From contig CAIRFY010000220.1 of NCBI GenBank assembly GCA_903877945.1, positions 1-9,347 of the forward strand: a DNA stretch of 9,347 nucleotides. The letters are read 5' to 3'. Position numbers and translations under genes: made by a program. The notes beneath the pieces are model-generated. The model saw only the letters and a program-made list of their open reading frames with translations. It was not told the origin of the DNA and searched no databases. Below are positions 1 to 6,748 of the stretch, one piece after another. Every line of letters starts with the position of its first letter. The first letter of the stretch is position 1. This stretch comes from an uncultured Oscillochloris sp. (GTDB taxonomy: Bacteria; Chloroflexota; Chloroflexia; Chloroflexales; Chloroflexaceae).

Positions 1-2
1 AA

Positions 3-16
3 ACTACAACTGTAGT
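3..16. promoter_or_regulatory. Operator-like palindrome TACAnnTGTA
   Basis: A perfect 6-bp inverted repeat with a 2-base centre, ACTACA-AC-TGTAGT, lies at the left edge. Its core, TACA at 5-8 and TGTA at 11-14, fits the TACAnnTGTA box bound by winged-helix repressors of the BlaI/MecI/CopY family. No repressor gene is visible here. The site lies downstream of the methyltransferase stop (78), so any regulated gene would lie to the left, outside the window. A chance palindrome is quite possible. The rest of 1-77 shows only a short direct repeat of ATCGGCT (63-76). Confidence 0.3.
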
Positions 17-77
17 AATAACCGATAGTTGTCAGCCATGTTTATGTGACGTGGGTGTACGTATCGGCTATCGGCTA

Positions 78-929
78 TCAGACGGGCATATAGCGAAAGA
101 TCAAGATGAACTGGTGCATCTGGTTGGAGACGAAGGCGAAGGGATAGCCGAAGGGGTAGAGGTTCTGGCTCTGGTCGTGCCAGATCCGGTAGCCGCGATA
201 CTCCAGGCCCGGCAGTTCGCGCAGGGCGACCACCATATCGGCGTGGAGCATGTTGTGGTGCTCGGGGGTGGGCTGGAGATCCTTCGTGAAGAGAACAAGG
301 TGGCCACGGGGCCGGAGCAGCCCCAGGGCACCGCGCAGCAACTCGCGCAACTCGGACAGGAACTCCCAGTAGCCCAGGTTGCCCAGGTCGTCGGGTGAGT
401 CGGTAAAAGGGGTAGCCTCGCCCTGGCCGTGTTTCTTGCGCTCGCCGGTGCGCTGCTTGGCGAGCATCTGCGCGTAGGGCGGGTCGGTGAGGATCAGGTC
501 GAAGGGCCGTGCAGCCACGGCGGGGAGGCTAGCCAGGTTCCGCGAGTCGCCCACCACATAGGGCTGGGGCGCAATGTCGAGGGCGGCGCAGACCTCGGCG
601 TAGCATGCGGCATACGCTGGCGAGAGATCGACGCCGACGGCGCTGCGGCCCTCTAGCGAGCAAGCGAGCAGGGTGCCGCCCACACCAGTGAAGGGGTCGA
701 GTACATGACCGCCCGCCTTGGTGAAGAAGCGCAGCAGTTCAGCCATAAGTTGGGGCGGCTTAGGCGAAGGGTGCAGGCGGCGCAGGCTATGGGCGTAGCC
801 CTCTGGCCCACTCGTGGGGTAGCGCGTGCTGATCACCGAGCGCAGGGCGTAGACCCACTCGCGACCGGTCAGGTCGTTCAGCCGGTTGCGCGGGTCTACG
901 ACACCTTCGACACGGTCATCATCCACCAT
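78..929 (-). CDS. DPPY-type SAM-dependent methyltransferase (DNA N4/N6-methylase family)
   Basis: The protein has 283 residues. SAM-binding motif I, DPFTGVGGT, is at 78-86 and the catalytic DPPY is at 149-152 within DLILTDPPY. These are hallmarks of amino-methyltransferases acting on N6-adenine or N4-cytosine of DNA, or on exocyclic amines of RNA. An HPSPKPP segment (53-59) precedes motif I, as in many N6_N4_Mtase proteins. Motif I comes before DPPY with only about 60 residues between, so no large target-recognition domain separates them; this excludes the beta-type order. The C-terminus (NLYPFGYPFAFVSNQ) is aromatic-rich. The ATG at 929 lies 2 bases after the carA stop, implying co-transcription and possibly translational coupling; GGCGGGG just upstream is a weak ribosome site. 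No restriction endonuclease gene adjoins it, so it may be an orphan DNA methylase. A Trm11-like RNA methylase is the main alternative. Confidence 0.85.
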   Translation of the reverse strand: MVDDDRVEGVVDPRNRLNDLTGREWVYALRSVISTRYPTSGPEGYAHSLRRLHPSPKPPQLMAELLRFFTKAGGHVLDPFTGVGGTLLACSLEGRSAVGVDLSPAYAACYAEVCAALDIAPQPYVVGDSRNLASLPAVAARPFDLILTDPPYAQMLAKQRTGERKKHGQGEATPFTDSPDDLGNLGYWEFLSELRELLRGALGLLRPRGHLVLFTKDLQPTPEHHNMLHADMVVALRELPGLEYRGYRIWHDQSQNLYPFGYPFAFVSNQMHQFILIFRYMPV

Positions 930-931
930 AT

Positions 932-2056
932 CTAACCCCGCCGCGTCGCCATCAGCCCGGTGAACTCGTGGAACAGATAGGTCGCGTCGTGCGGGCCGGG
1001 ACCAGCCTCAGGGTGGTACTGCACGCTGAAGCAGCCGAGTTCGACGTGGCGCAGCCCCTCCACCGTCTGGTCGTTCAGGTTGATGTGCGTGACCTCAACC
1101 CCGGTCGGCAGGCTATCGGGGTCAACCGCAAAGCCGTGGTTCTGCGAGGTGATCTCCACGCGACCGCTGGGGATGTGACGCACCGGATGGTTCGCACCGT
1201 GGTGGCCAAAGGGCAGTTTGTAGGTGCGCCCGCCCAGAGCCAGGCCCATCAGTTGGTGGCCCAGGCAGATACCGAACACCGGCACCCGACCGATCAGGCC
1301 ACGTAGCGTCTCGAAAGCGTAGGCCGTGGCCGCCGGGTCGCCCGGCCCGTTCGAGTAAAAGACCCCGTCGGGCTTGAGGGCCAACGTCTCAGCGGCGGTC
1401 GTCGCCCCCGGCACCACCGTCACCGTGCAGCCGTGATCAACCAGGCGGCGCAGGATCGTGCGCTTCAGGCCAAAGTCGTAGGCCACCACGTGGAATTGCG
1501 CGTGCGGCTGACCAGCCCGCTCCGTGCGGGGCTGCCAGGGTGCGCTGCTATCAGTCCAGCCGTAGGGTTCCCCGCAGGAGACGACACGAGTCAAATCGAG
1601 ACCCTCCATCGGCGGAGCCGAGCGCGCCTTCGCCTGGAGATCCGCAACCGGCTCGCCCGTCGTCGAGATCACTCCGCGCAGTGCGCCCGCCGTGCGGATA
1701 TGCCGGGTCAGCGCCCGCGTATCTACATCGCTAATCGCGACAATGTTATGCTCGCGCAGAAGCTGGGCCAGACTACCGCGTGAGCGCCACGAGCTATAAT
1801 CCTCGCTGTACGAACGCACAATAAACCCAGCCACCTGCGGTCGGATCGACTCAGGGTCAAAGTCGTTCACCCCGGTGTTGCCGATATGCGGCGCGGTCAT
1901 CGTCACCATCTGGCCGCAGTACGAGGGGTCAGTCAGAATCTCCTGGTAGCCAGTCATACCGGTGTGAAAGACCACCTCGCCGATCCGTTCGCCGGTGGCC
2001 CCGAACGAGCGCCCCGGGAAAACCCGGCCATCCTCAAGCACAAGCAGTGCGTCCAT
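932..2056 (-). CDS. carA: Carbamoyl-phosphate synthase small subunit (glutaminase)
   Basis: This glutamine amidotransferase subunit hydrolyses glutamine and passes ammonia to CarB for carbamoyl phosphate synthesis, feeding pyrimidines and arginine. The N-terminal CarA domain opens with ALLVLEDGRVFPG and carries FHTGMTGYQEILTDPSY. The C-terminal class I glutaminase domain has SNGPGDP, the nucleophile Cys264 in GICLGHQ, and His348/Glu350 in QYHPE, so the catalytic triad is complete. I chose the ATG at 2056 (374 residues) because MDALLVLEDG is the usual CarA N-terminus. The frame stays open to an ATG at 2104, which would add 16 atypical residues. Neither start has a strong Shine-Dalgarno sequence. 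carB is not in the window. The gene follows the GT87-like gene by 60 bases (12 for the longer start) and precedes the methyltransferase by 2 bases, so all three may be one transcript. Confidence 0.96.
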   Translation of the reverse strand: MDALLVLEDGRVFPGRSFGATGERIGEVVFHTGMTGYQEILTDPSYCGQMVTMTAPHIGNTGVNDFDPESIRPQVAGFIVRSYSEDYSSWRSRGSLAQLLREHNIVAISDVDTRALTRHIRTAGALRGVISTTGEPVADLQAKARSAPPMEGLDLTRVVSCGEPYGWTDSSAPWQPRTERAGQPHAQFHVVAYDFGLKRTILRRLVDHGCTVTVVPGATTAAETLALKPDGVFYSNGPGDPAATAYAFETLRGLIGRVPVFGICLGHQLMGLALGGRTYKLPFGHHGANHPVRHIPSGRVEITSQNHGFAVDPDSLPTGVEVTHINLNDQTVEGLRHVELGCFSVQYHPEAGPGPHDATYLFHEFTGLMATRRG

Positions 2057-2116
2057 AAGCAGTATCGTGTCGAGAGAACTATCGTAATCTAGAGAAAGGG
2101 GCATACGTACCGGGGC

Positions 2117-3046
2117 TCATTCTACCATGGAACGTCTGGGGGTTCCGATCCTGTCGGATTGCGGGGCCAGCAGAATGATCAGAAGCGCTGGGATGAACTC
2201 GCCAATGATGGCCCAGGACATTCCGCCCTGGGGCCAGAAGAACCAGCCGATATAAGTAATCCAACTGCCAATGACCATGATCTGTAGTGTGCGGGTGGTC
2301 TGTGGGATCAGAAAGAGGGGAAGCTGATCGTAGAAGAGTCGCTGCGGGATAAGTGAGAGCGCCAGCAACAGCCGCGCCCGCCTTTCGCGCCAGCGCACCG
2401 CCGCGAGCAGGAGTACCACCCCTGGCGCACTCAGCAGAGGCATCGCGTTCGGGTGCTTGCGGATCACCTCCAGCCAACTCAGCGGCCACAGTGGTTGAAT
2501 CAGCAGGCTAAGCAGAATGATTCCGGCCAGCGTTACCAGCCCGATCCGCTCCCAGCGCGTGGACAGCATCACGGCCAGCCCGATGTTCGGTTTTGCACTT
2601 ACCAGCATGAGCAGGATCGGACTGAGCCAGACAGCGCATAGCAAAGGGGACCACTGAACCACCTGGAGTGACTGCCAGTACGGGGCGGCCAGGAAGAACA
2701 GCAGTCGGTGCCAGCCCTCGCGGGATAGGAGGAACGCCAGAGCGGCTGACGACCCGCCGAAGAAGATCGCCGCCGCAACCTCTGGGGGCAAAGGCAGAAA
2801 CGGAATCACCAGAATGAACGCCGTCAGCGGGTAAAAGATCGGCAGCCCACCCGGCGGGTTGGGGATGGTGTACGGGTTCTGCCCAGTGAGTACGACCCGC
2901 GCCCCAGCCAGGCTATAGAGCAGATCGCCCGCCCCGCGCCCAGACAAACGCTGGTACCAGAAACAGATCAGCCCGCTCGTCATGCCAATGGCCAGAGAGC
3001 AGGCTATGCGAAGAATCTGTTCACAACGTATCGCACGTTTACTCAT
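2117..3046 (-). CDS. Polytopic membrane protein, GT87/DUF2029-like
   Basis: The product is a very hydrophobic protein of 309 residues with roughly eight to nine predicted membrane spans. An early extramembrane segment reads GDLLYSLAGARVVLTGQNPY, then a proline-bounded span, FLPLPPEVAAAIFF. A short polar loop further on reads QWSPLL, and KPN follows the next span. This order (Asp in the first loop, G-x-NPY, PP, then QW and KP) resembles GT-C glycosyltransferases of family GT87, which use polyprenyl-phosphate mannose. The Asp in GDLL would be the candidate catalytic residue. The match is by eye, the protein is shorter than typical GT87 enzymes, and the acceptor is unknown. The ATG at 3046 has AGGG five bases upstream; an in-frame GTG at 3052 is the alternative and lies inside the octamer array that forms the leader. 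Confidence 0.55.
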   Translation of the reverse strand: MSKRAIRCEQILRIACSLAIGMTSGLICFWYQRLSGRGAGDLLYSLAGARVVLTGQNPYTIPNPPGGLPIFYPLTAFILVIPFLPLPPEVAAAIFFGGSSAALAFLLSREGWHRLLFFLAAPYWQSLQVVQWSPLLCAVWLSPILLMLVSAKPNIGLAVMLSTRWERIGLVTLAGIILLSLLIQPLWPLSWLEVIRKHPNAMPLLSAPGVVLLLAAVRWRERRARLLLALSLIPQRLFYDQLPLFLIPQTTRTLQIMVIGSWITYIGWFFWPQGGMSWAIIGEFIPALLIILLAPQSDRIGTPRRSMVE

Positions 3047-3050
3047 TATC

Positions 3051-3135
3051 ACCCTGTCACCCCCTCACCCCCTCACCCCCTCACCCCCTCACCCTGTCAC
3101 CCCCTCACCCCCTCACCCCCTCACCCCCTCACCCC
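3051..3135. repeat. G-rich octamer array: two perfect 40-bp repeats
   Basis: The units 3051-3090 and 3091-3130 are identical 40-mers, and a partial ACCCC follows at 3131-3135. Each 40-mer is one ACCCTGTC followed by four ACCCCCTC octamers. On the minus strand this reads as G5 tracts separated by TGA, four tracts per 40-mer, a pattern that can form a four-stranded G-quadruplex. The array lies between divergent genes and runs up to the start codon of the GT87-like gene. The tracts also resemble repeated Shine-Dalgarno sequences (GAGGGGGTGA) on that gene's mRNA. Repeat structure is read directly; quadruplex formation is inferred. Confidence 0.97.
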
Positions 3136-3137
3136 AC

Positions 3138-3152
3138 TATACTGCTATTATA
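3138..3152. promoter_or_regulatory. Overlapping divergent -10 elements
   Basis: On the minus strand a perfect TATAAT occupies 3152-3147. Transcription from it would begin near 3140 and place the whole octamer array in the leader of the GT87-like mRNA. On the plus strand, TATACT (3138-3143) and an extended TGCTATTAT (3143-3151) could serve the prenyltransferase gene. No good -35 box is visible for either direction, partly because the array fills the plus-strand -35 position. This argues that the plus-strand coding start lies downstream of the ATG at 3152. Confidence 0.45.
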
Positions 3153-3196
3153 TGGTCTACCGCCACATCGGCGGCGCTGAGCAGAGGGAGTGCGGT

Positions 3197-4057
3197 GTGG
3201 CTGTGAGTAGTATGCGCTACCGGGTTGCCAGTTTCGCCCAGATCACTCGTTATACCAACAGCATCTATGCGGCGATATATACCCTGGTGGGGGTCTTTCT
3301 TTCCGGCGGCGCAGCGGCGGTTCAGGCACCCACCGGCTGGGGGGCGGCGGCGGTAGTGGGGCTCGTGGTGGCCTACGGGTTTGTAATCAACGACTACGTT
3401 GATGTGACCGTAGATAGCTACAGCAAGCCACAGCGGCCCATCCCGGCGGGCAAGATCGCCCGCAATGAAGCCCTCTGGCTGGCCCTGGCCCTGGCAGGCG
3501 TGGCCCTGCTTCTGGCGGCAGCGCTTGGGCCTGCCCTCGGCCTGTTCGCTCTGGGCACCACGCTGCTGGCTACGCTCTACTCGTTCGCCCTAAAGGGTAC
3601 GGTGCTTTGGGGCAACGCCTGTATGGCCCTGCTGATCGCCACCATCCCGCTCTACGGCGGACTAGCCGGGGGACACGTCACCGCGCTGGTTGGGGTCGTG
3701 GCCGGGCTGATGTGGCTCTTCGACTTCAGCCACGAGATCCTGAAGACGACGGCAGACTGGGCAGGCGATAGGCGGGCGGACCTGCACACCGTGGCCACCG
3801 CCCTCGGCGTGCGCGGCGCGCTGCGGGTCTTTCAGGGTGCTGGGCTGCTCTTTATCGGCGTGGCCCTGTTGCCCTGGCTGACCGGTCTGACCGGGGCGTC
3901 CTACCTGTTGGCGCTGTTGCCCTGCGCTGTTCTGCCCACCGTTGTTGTGATCGCCATACTGGCCCGTAGTTCAGATGATGCGACCATCACCCTGGCGCTG
4001 AAGATTATGCGCTATATGTGGATCAGCAACCTCTTGCCGATCTTGCTGATGAACTGA
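3197..4057 (+). CDS. UbiA-superfamily prenyltransferase
   Basis: This integral membrane enzyme transfers a polyprenyl chain to an acceptor, using Mg2+ bound by two Asp-rich motifs. Both are present: NDYVDVTVD at 65-73 and DWAGDRRAD at 187-195. RPIPAGKI follows the first, as is usual in the family. About eight to nine hydrophobic spans fill the rest of the 286 residues, a normal length. The second motif is preceded by HEILKTT, where many relatives have RE. I chose the GTG at 3197 because AGAGGGAG (3183-3190) sits six bases upstream; an ATG at 3152 lies within the likely promoter, and an ATG at 3212 is a shorter alternative. The substrate cannot be assigned: chlorophyll synthase, quinone prenyltransferases and digeranylgeranylglyceryl phosphate synthase share these motifs. 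The flavoprotein gene follows by one base and likely acts in the same pathway. Confidence 0.9.
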   Translation: MAVSSMRYRVASFAQITRYTNSIYAAIYTLVGVFLSGGAAAVQAPTGWGAAAVVGLVVAYGFVINDYVDVTVDSYSKPQRPIPAGKIARNEALWLALALAGVALLLAAALGPALGLFALGTTLLATLYSFALKGTVLWGNACMALLIATIPLYGGLAGGHVTALVGVVAGLMWLFDFSHEILKTTADWAGDRRADLHTVATALGVRGALRVFQGAGLLFIGVALLPWLTGLTGASYLLALLPCAVLPTVVVIAILARSSDDATITLALKIMRYMWISNLLPILLMN

Positions 4058-4058
4058 A

Positions 4059-5399
4059 TTGAGCCACCCCCAAACAACGGTTGTGATTGGCGCGGGCGTC
4101 GCTGGGCTGGCCGCAGCCCGCCGTCTGCGCACGTATGGCGCACACGTCATCGTGATCGAGTCTGGGTCGGTGATCGGCGGACGGGTGTGTACATTGATCG
4201 AACAGGGCTGCCAGATCGAGCTGGGTGCCGAGTTTCTGTCCAGCTTCTACACGCGCACCCTGGCCCTGATCGATGAGCTAGGGATACGACGCGACCTCCA
4301 CCGCATCCCCAGCAGTTCGGCGATCCTGCGGGACGGGCGCTTCTACTCGCTCTGGCCGAACGTCCGCATCGCCTTCACACAACTGGTTGGCTCACGCCAC
4401 AAGCTGGCTCTTTCCTACCTGCTGGCCTCGCTGCTGCGCCACAGCCCGCTGCTCGACCTCGCGGCCTTCCAGAAGGCTTCCCCGATTGACGACGCCTCGG
4501 TGAGCGACTACGCCCGCGCCCATCTCTCCGAGGATCTGCTGGAATATGTACTCCAGCCGCCGCTCGCGGGGATTTTTTACTGGACACCGGAGCGCACTTC
4601 GCGGGCGCTGCTGATGCTGGTGCTACGGGCGGGGCTGAGCCATCCTACCGGACTGAAGCTCTTCACCATGCGCCAGGGTCTCGGCCAGTTGCCCCACGCC
4701 ATGGCCGTCAGCCTGGATGTGCGACTGGGGACACGTGCGTGCGCCGTGGATCGACTGCCCACGGGCGGCTACGCTGTGCGTCTCGCCGGGGGCGGGCAGC
4801 CCCTCGTGGCCGATAGCGTGATCTGCGCCACAACGGCTAGCGTCGTGCCTAGCCTCATGCCGTGGCTAGGTGCCGCACGGCTGGCCCTCTTCCACGGGGT
4901 ACGCTACTCGGCCACTGCCCTGCTGTCCACCGGCACCCGCGAGCGGCTCCCGTGTGACTACTACGGCCTGCTCTTCCCGCGTCGCGAAACGGCCTTCCTG
5001 TCCTCGGCCACCATCCAGGCGGTGAAGAGCATCTCGGCGGTGCCGTGTGGTCGCGACACCTTGGCTCTGCACATGTCCGGCCCGGCGATGAATGCGCTGC
5101 GCCAGTGCGACGACGAGACGCTAACGAGGCTGATGATCGCCGAGTTGCGCCGTCTGGCCCCGCACTATGATCCGACACCGCAGGCGATCTTTCAGCGGCT
5201 CTTCCGCTGCCCCGAGGCTCTGCCCGAGTTCGACGTTGGTCACTTCCGTCGGCTCCAGAGCTTCGCGTCCAGCGACATGGAGCCGCCCGGCTTGGCCTTC
5301 GCCGGTGACTACCTGGGTGGTCCCTTCGTCGAGGGAGCCATCCTCAGTGGCGAGGCCGCCGCTGCGCGAGTGCTGAGGGGCCGTGTCTCCGCGCCTTAG
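4059..5399 (+). CDS. FAD-dependent oxidoreductase, protoporphyrinogen oxidase/amine oxidase-like
   Basis: The protein has 446 residues. An N-terminal dinucleotide-binding fold shows VVIGAGVAGLAAA (GAGVAG at 11-16), the acidic residue Glu34 closing the second strand, and GGRV at 40-43. GAEF at 56-59 is the usual substrate-entry motif of the amine oxidase/PPOX/phytoene desaturase superfamily. The C-terminus has the second flavin-contact motif, AGDYLGGPFVEGAILSG (415-431). The overall plan resembles HemY-type protoporphyrinogen oxidases more than long phytoene desaturases, but substrate specificity is not readable. No signal peptide or membrane span is evident. The start is a TTG at 4059, one base after the prenyltransferase stop; no other start keeps the whole nucleotide-binding strand. 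There is no clear ribosome site, so translation may depend on coupling to the upstream gene. The pair may successively prenylate and oxidise a lipid, quinone or tetrapyrrole. Confidence 0.85.
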   Translation: MSHPQTTVVIGAGVAGLAAARRLRTYGAHVIVIESGSVIGGRVCTLIEQGCQIELGAEFLSSFYTRTLALIDELGIRRDLHRIPSSSAILRDGRFYSLWPNVRIAFTQLVGSRHKLALSYLLASLLRHSPLLDLAAFQKASPIDDASVSDYARAHLSEDLLEYVLQPPLAGIFYWTPERTSRALLMLVLRAGLSHPTGLKLFTMRQGLGQLPHAMAVSLDVRLGTRACAVDRLPTGGYAVRLAGGGQPLVADSVICATTASVVPSLMPWLGAARLALFHGVRYSATALLSTGTRERLPCDYYGLLFPRRETAFLSSATIQAVKSISAVPCGRDTLALHMSGPAMNALRQCDDETLTRLMIAELRRLAPHYDPTPQAIFQRLFRCPEALPEFDVGHFRRLQSFASSDMEPPGLAFAGDYLGGPFVEGAILSGEAAAARVLRGRVSAP

Positions 5400-5541
5400 G
5401 CATGTTTCAAAATGGGTACATTCAGCTTTACAGTCTTGCGATGAGGCGATGAGGAGATGAGGCGATGAGGCGATACGGAACGCCTCACCGCGTCATCGTT
5501 TCATCGCTGAACTGTCAAGCTGGATTGAACCATCCCTTAGA
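5396..5541. mobile_element. MITE-like 146-bp imperfect palindrome
   Basis: The left arm begins TTAGGCATGTTTCAAA (5396-5411), continues through CAGCTTTACAG, then GCGATGAGGCGATGAGG. The reverse complement of the right arm reads TCTAAGGGATGGTTCAA, CAGCTTGACAG, GCGATGAAACGATGACG. The arms align apart from a roughly 10-base segment present only on the left, with about seven mismatches in 32 positions of the inner part. The whole could fold into one long hairpin with the octamer array near its tip. It starts within the flavoprotein stop codon region and encodes nothing convincing. A non-autonomous element or a large transcriptional stop hairpin are both possible; no target-site duplication is clear. 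Confidence 0.5.
5440..5471. repeat. Octamer array GATGAGGC x4
   Basis: Four tandem 8-mers are present: GATGAGGC, GATGAGGA, GATGAGGC, GATGAGGC, followed by a decayed GATACGGA. They lie in the left arm of the 5396-5541 palindrome. The period (8) and purine-rich strand match the other two arrays of the window, though the unit sequence differs. Confidence 0.9.
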
Positions 5542-5568
5542 CGAGATTTTAGGATTGGCAATGATACG
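5509..5568 (+). repeat. Inverted copy of the glycerate kinase leader (60 bp)
   Basis: Read on the plus strand, this 60-base stretch aligns without gaps to the minus-strand sequence from 6800 down to 6741, which is the leader and start codon of the glycerate kinase gene. About two thirds of positions match. The best-kept blocks are TGTCAAGCT, TTGAA, CCTTAGA and AATGAT. It includes an ATG (5561) at the position of the kinase start, but no kinase-like coding follows; the palindromic element begins 17 bases later. It may be a relic of a duplicated promoter or leader. Confidence 0.6.
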
Positions 5569-5584
5569 TTACCGTTCTGTGCGA

Positions 5585-5711
5585 CCCTCACCCCCTGCCC
5601 CTCTCCCTCACGGGGAGAGGGGAGATTCCGTAACAGGACGACATCCGACTCCCCCTCTCCCGCTCAGGGAGAGGGGGCTGAGCGGCGACAAACTATCACG
5701 TACCTGCGAAC
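5585..5711. repeat. Cloverleaf palindromic element, copy 1 (one arm lost)
   Basis: Two hairpins follow each other: CCCCTCTCCC/GGGAGAGGGG (5598-5607 with 5613-5622) and a perfect 11-bp stem, CCCCCTCTCCC/GGGAGAGGGGG (5651-5661 with 5667-5677). An outer left arm, CCCTCACCCCC, is at 5585-5595, but its partner, present in copy 2, has been deleted. The right end, GACAAACT...GTACCTGCGAAC, matches copy 2. The element overlaps the last codons and stop of the glycerate kinase gene. It is REP-like in design and could also end transcripts from either side. Confidence 0.85.
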
Positions 5712-6748
5712 TTTGCCCCAATAATAAATTCGATCACCACCTCAGTGATCAGTTCTAGCGGTCGTGTGAAGGCCGCCTCACGCCCGTACCTGTCCAACAG
5801 CGACACCACCGTTACGTGCGCCGCCGACAGTGCGCTCGCCCGTGCGGCCATCCCCGCTGCGGCATCGCCCACTATCACCAGCGCCTGCGTCGCAGGGGCG
5901 AGCCGCCGCAGCACCCCGCCAACCACCTTACCCTCAAGCGAGGTCGCGTCCAGGCGACCCTCGCCAGTCACCACGATGTCGGCGGCAGCCAAATGCCTAT
6001 CCAGGCCGAGGGTCTCAGCGACCAGATCGAATCCAGGGTGGATGCTGGCCCCCAGAGCCACCAGCCCGCCCGCCAGCCCGCCCGCCGCGCCGCCCCCCGC
6101 AACGTCCCGCACATCAACCCCGAACTCGCACACGTAGCGTTTGGCCAGATCCTCCAGTCGGTTGGTCAGCCCAATGATCGTCTGGGCGTCAGCTCCCTTC
6201 TGCGGCCCAAAGATCGCCGCCGCATCCGTAAAGCGTGTTCGCACATCGGTGGCTGCGCGCAGCCGCGTGGCGGGCAGCCCGCCGAAGGTTTTTACCACAT
6301 CCACCGCGCCCGCCCCGCCATCGGTGGTGGCCGAACCCCCGCAGCCAACGATGATGTCCCGCGCACCGGCTCGCCACGCCGCAACCAGAAGCTCGCCCAC
6401 ACCCATCGTCGTCGCCCGCACCGGGTCGTTCGCCTCGGCCCCGCCGACCAGCAGCAACCCGGCGGCGGCAGCCATCTCAATTACCGCCACCAACCCGTGC
6501 GGCCCGTCGCGCAGCCGCCACGCAGCCGCCACCGGCGCGCCCAGCGGCCCCGTCACCAGCGTGTGCATCACCGCCCCGCCCATCGCCTCCAAGAACCCCT
6601 CGCCCCCATCGCTGAGCGGCAGGGCGGTGGCTACCAGCCCGAGATGGCGCGCGGCGTCCGCCACCGTCGCACAAACATCGGCGGCACCCGCAGTACCGCG
6701 AAACTTATCAGACGCGGCCAGCAGCCGCCAGGATTCGCTGCTCATCAT
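5696..6748 (-). CDS. Glycerate kinase (short form)
   Basis: The enzyme phosphorylates glycerate with ATP, linking glyoxylate/glycolate or serine breakdown to glycolysis. The 350 residues carry the family motifs in order: SDKFRGT (13-19), SDGGEG (46-51), GCGGSATTDGGAG (135-147), FGPQKGAD (180-187), GGGAAGG (218-224) and GEGRLD (262-267) followed by EGK. The stretch between DGGAG and FGPQKG is some 35 residues shorter than in E. coli GarK-type enzymes and contains ATDVRTRFTDAA. I recall similar compact forms in actinobacteria, so this looks like a natural subclass rather than damage. The frame stays open to 6952, but that extension is translated repeat DNA. The paired ATGs at 6748 and 6745 mark the start; no strong ribosome site precedes them. 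The last four residues (FAGT) and the stop come from repeat copy 1. Confidence 0.92.
   Translation of the reverse strand: MMSSESWRLLAASDKFRGTAGAADVCATVADAARHLGLVATALPLSDGGEGFLEAMGGAVMHTLVTGPLGAPVAAAWRLRDGPHGLVAVIEMAAAAGLLLVGGAEANDPVRATTMGVGELLVAAWRAGARDIIVGCGGSATTDGGAGAVDVVKTFGGLPATRLRAATDVRTRFTDAAAIFGPQKGADAQTIIGLTNRLEDLAKRYVCEFGVDVRDVAGGGAAGGLAGGLVALGASIHPGFDLVAETLGLDRHLAAADIVVTGEGRLDATSLEGKVVGGVLRRLAPATQALVIVGDAAAGMAARASALSAAHVTVVSLLDRYGREAAFTRPLELITEVVIEFIIGAKFAGT

Noticed and set aside
2057..2104. Longer carA start at 2104
   Set aside because: The added 16 residues are unlike CarA N-termini, whereas MDALLVLEDG at 2056 fits the family. It cannot be wholly excluded, since its 12-base gap to the upstream stop would favour coupling.
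3152..3196. ATG at 3152 as the prenyltransferase start
   Set aside because: It overlaps the divergent -10 elements and has no ribosome site, whereas the GTG at 3197 follows AGAGGGAG at good spacing.
5465..5758. Small plus-strand reading frame across the repeat region
   Set aside because: It runs through the palindrome, the cloverleaf element and the antisense of the kinase 3' end. The predicted protein is repeat translation with no recognisable domain.
5696..6748. Internal in-frame deletion inactivating the glycerate kinase
   Set aside because: All catalytic motifs are intact and the short middle segment fits a compact subclass, so it is more likely natural.
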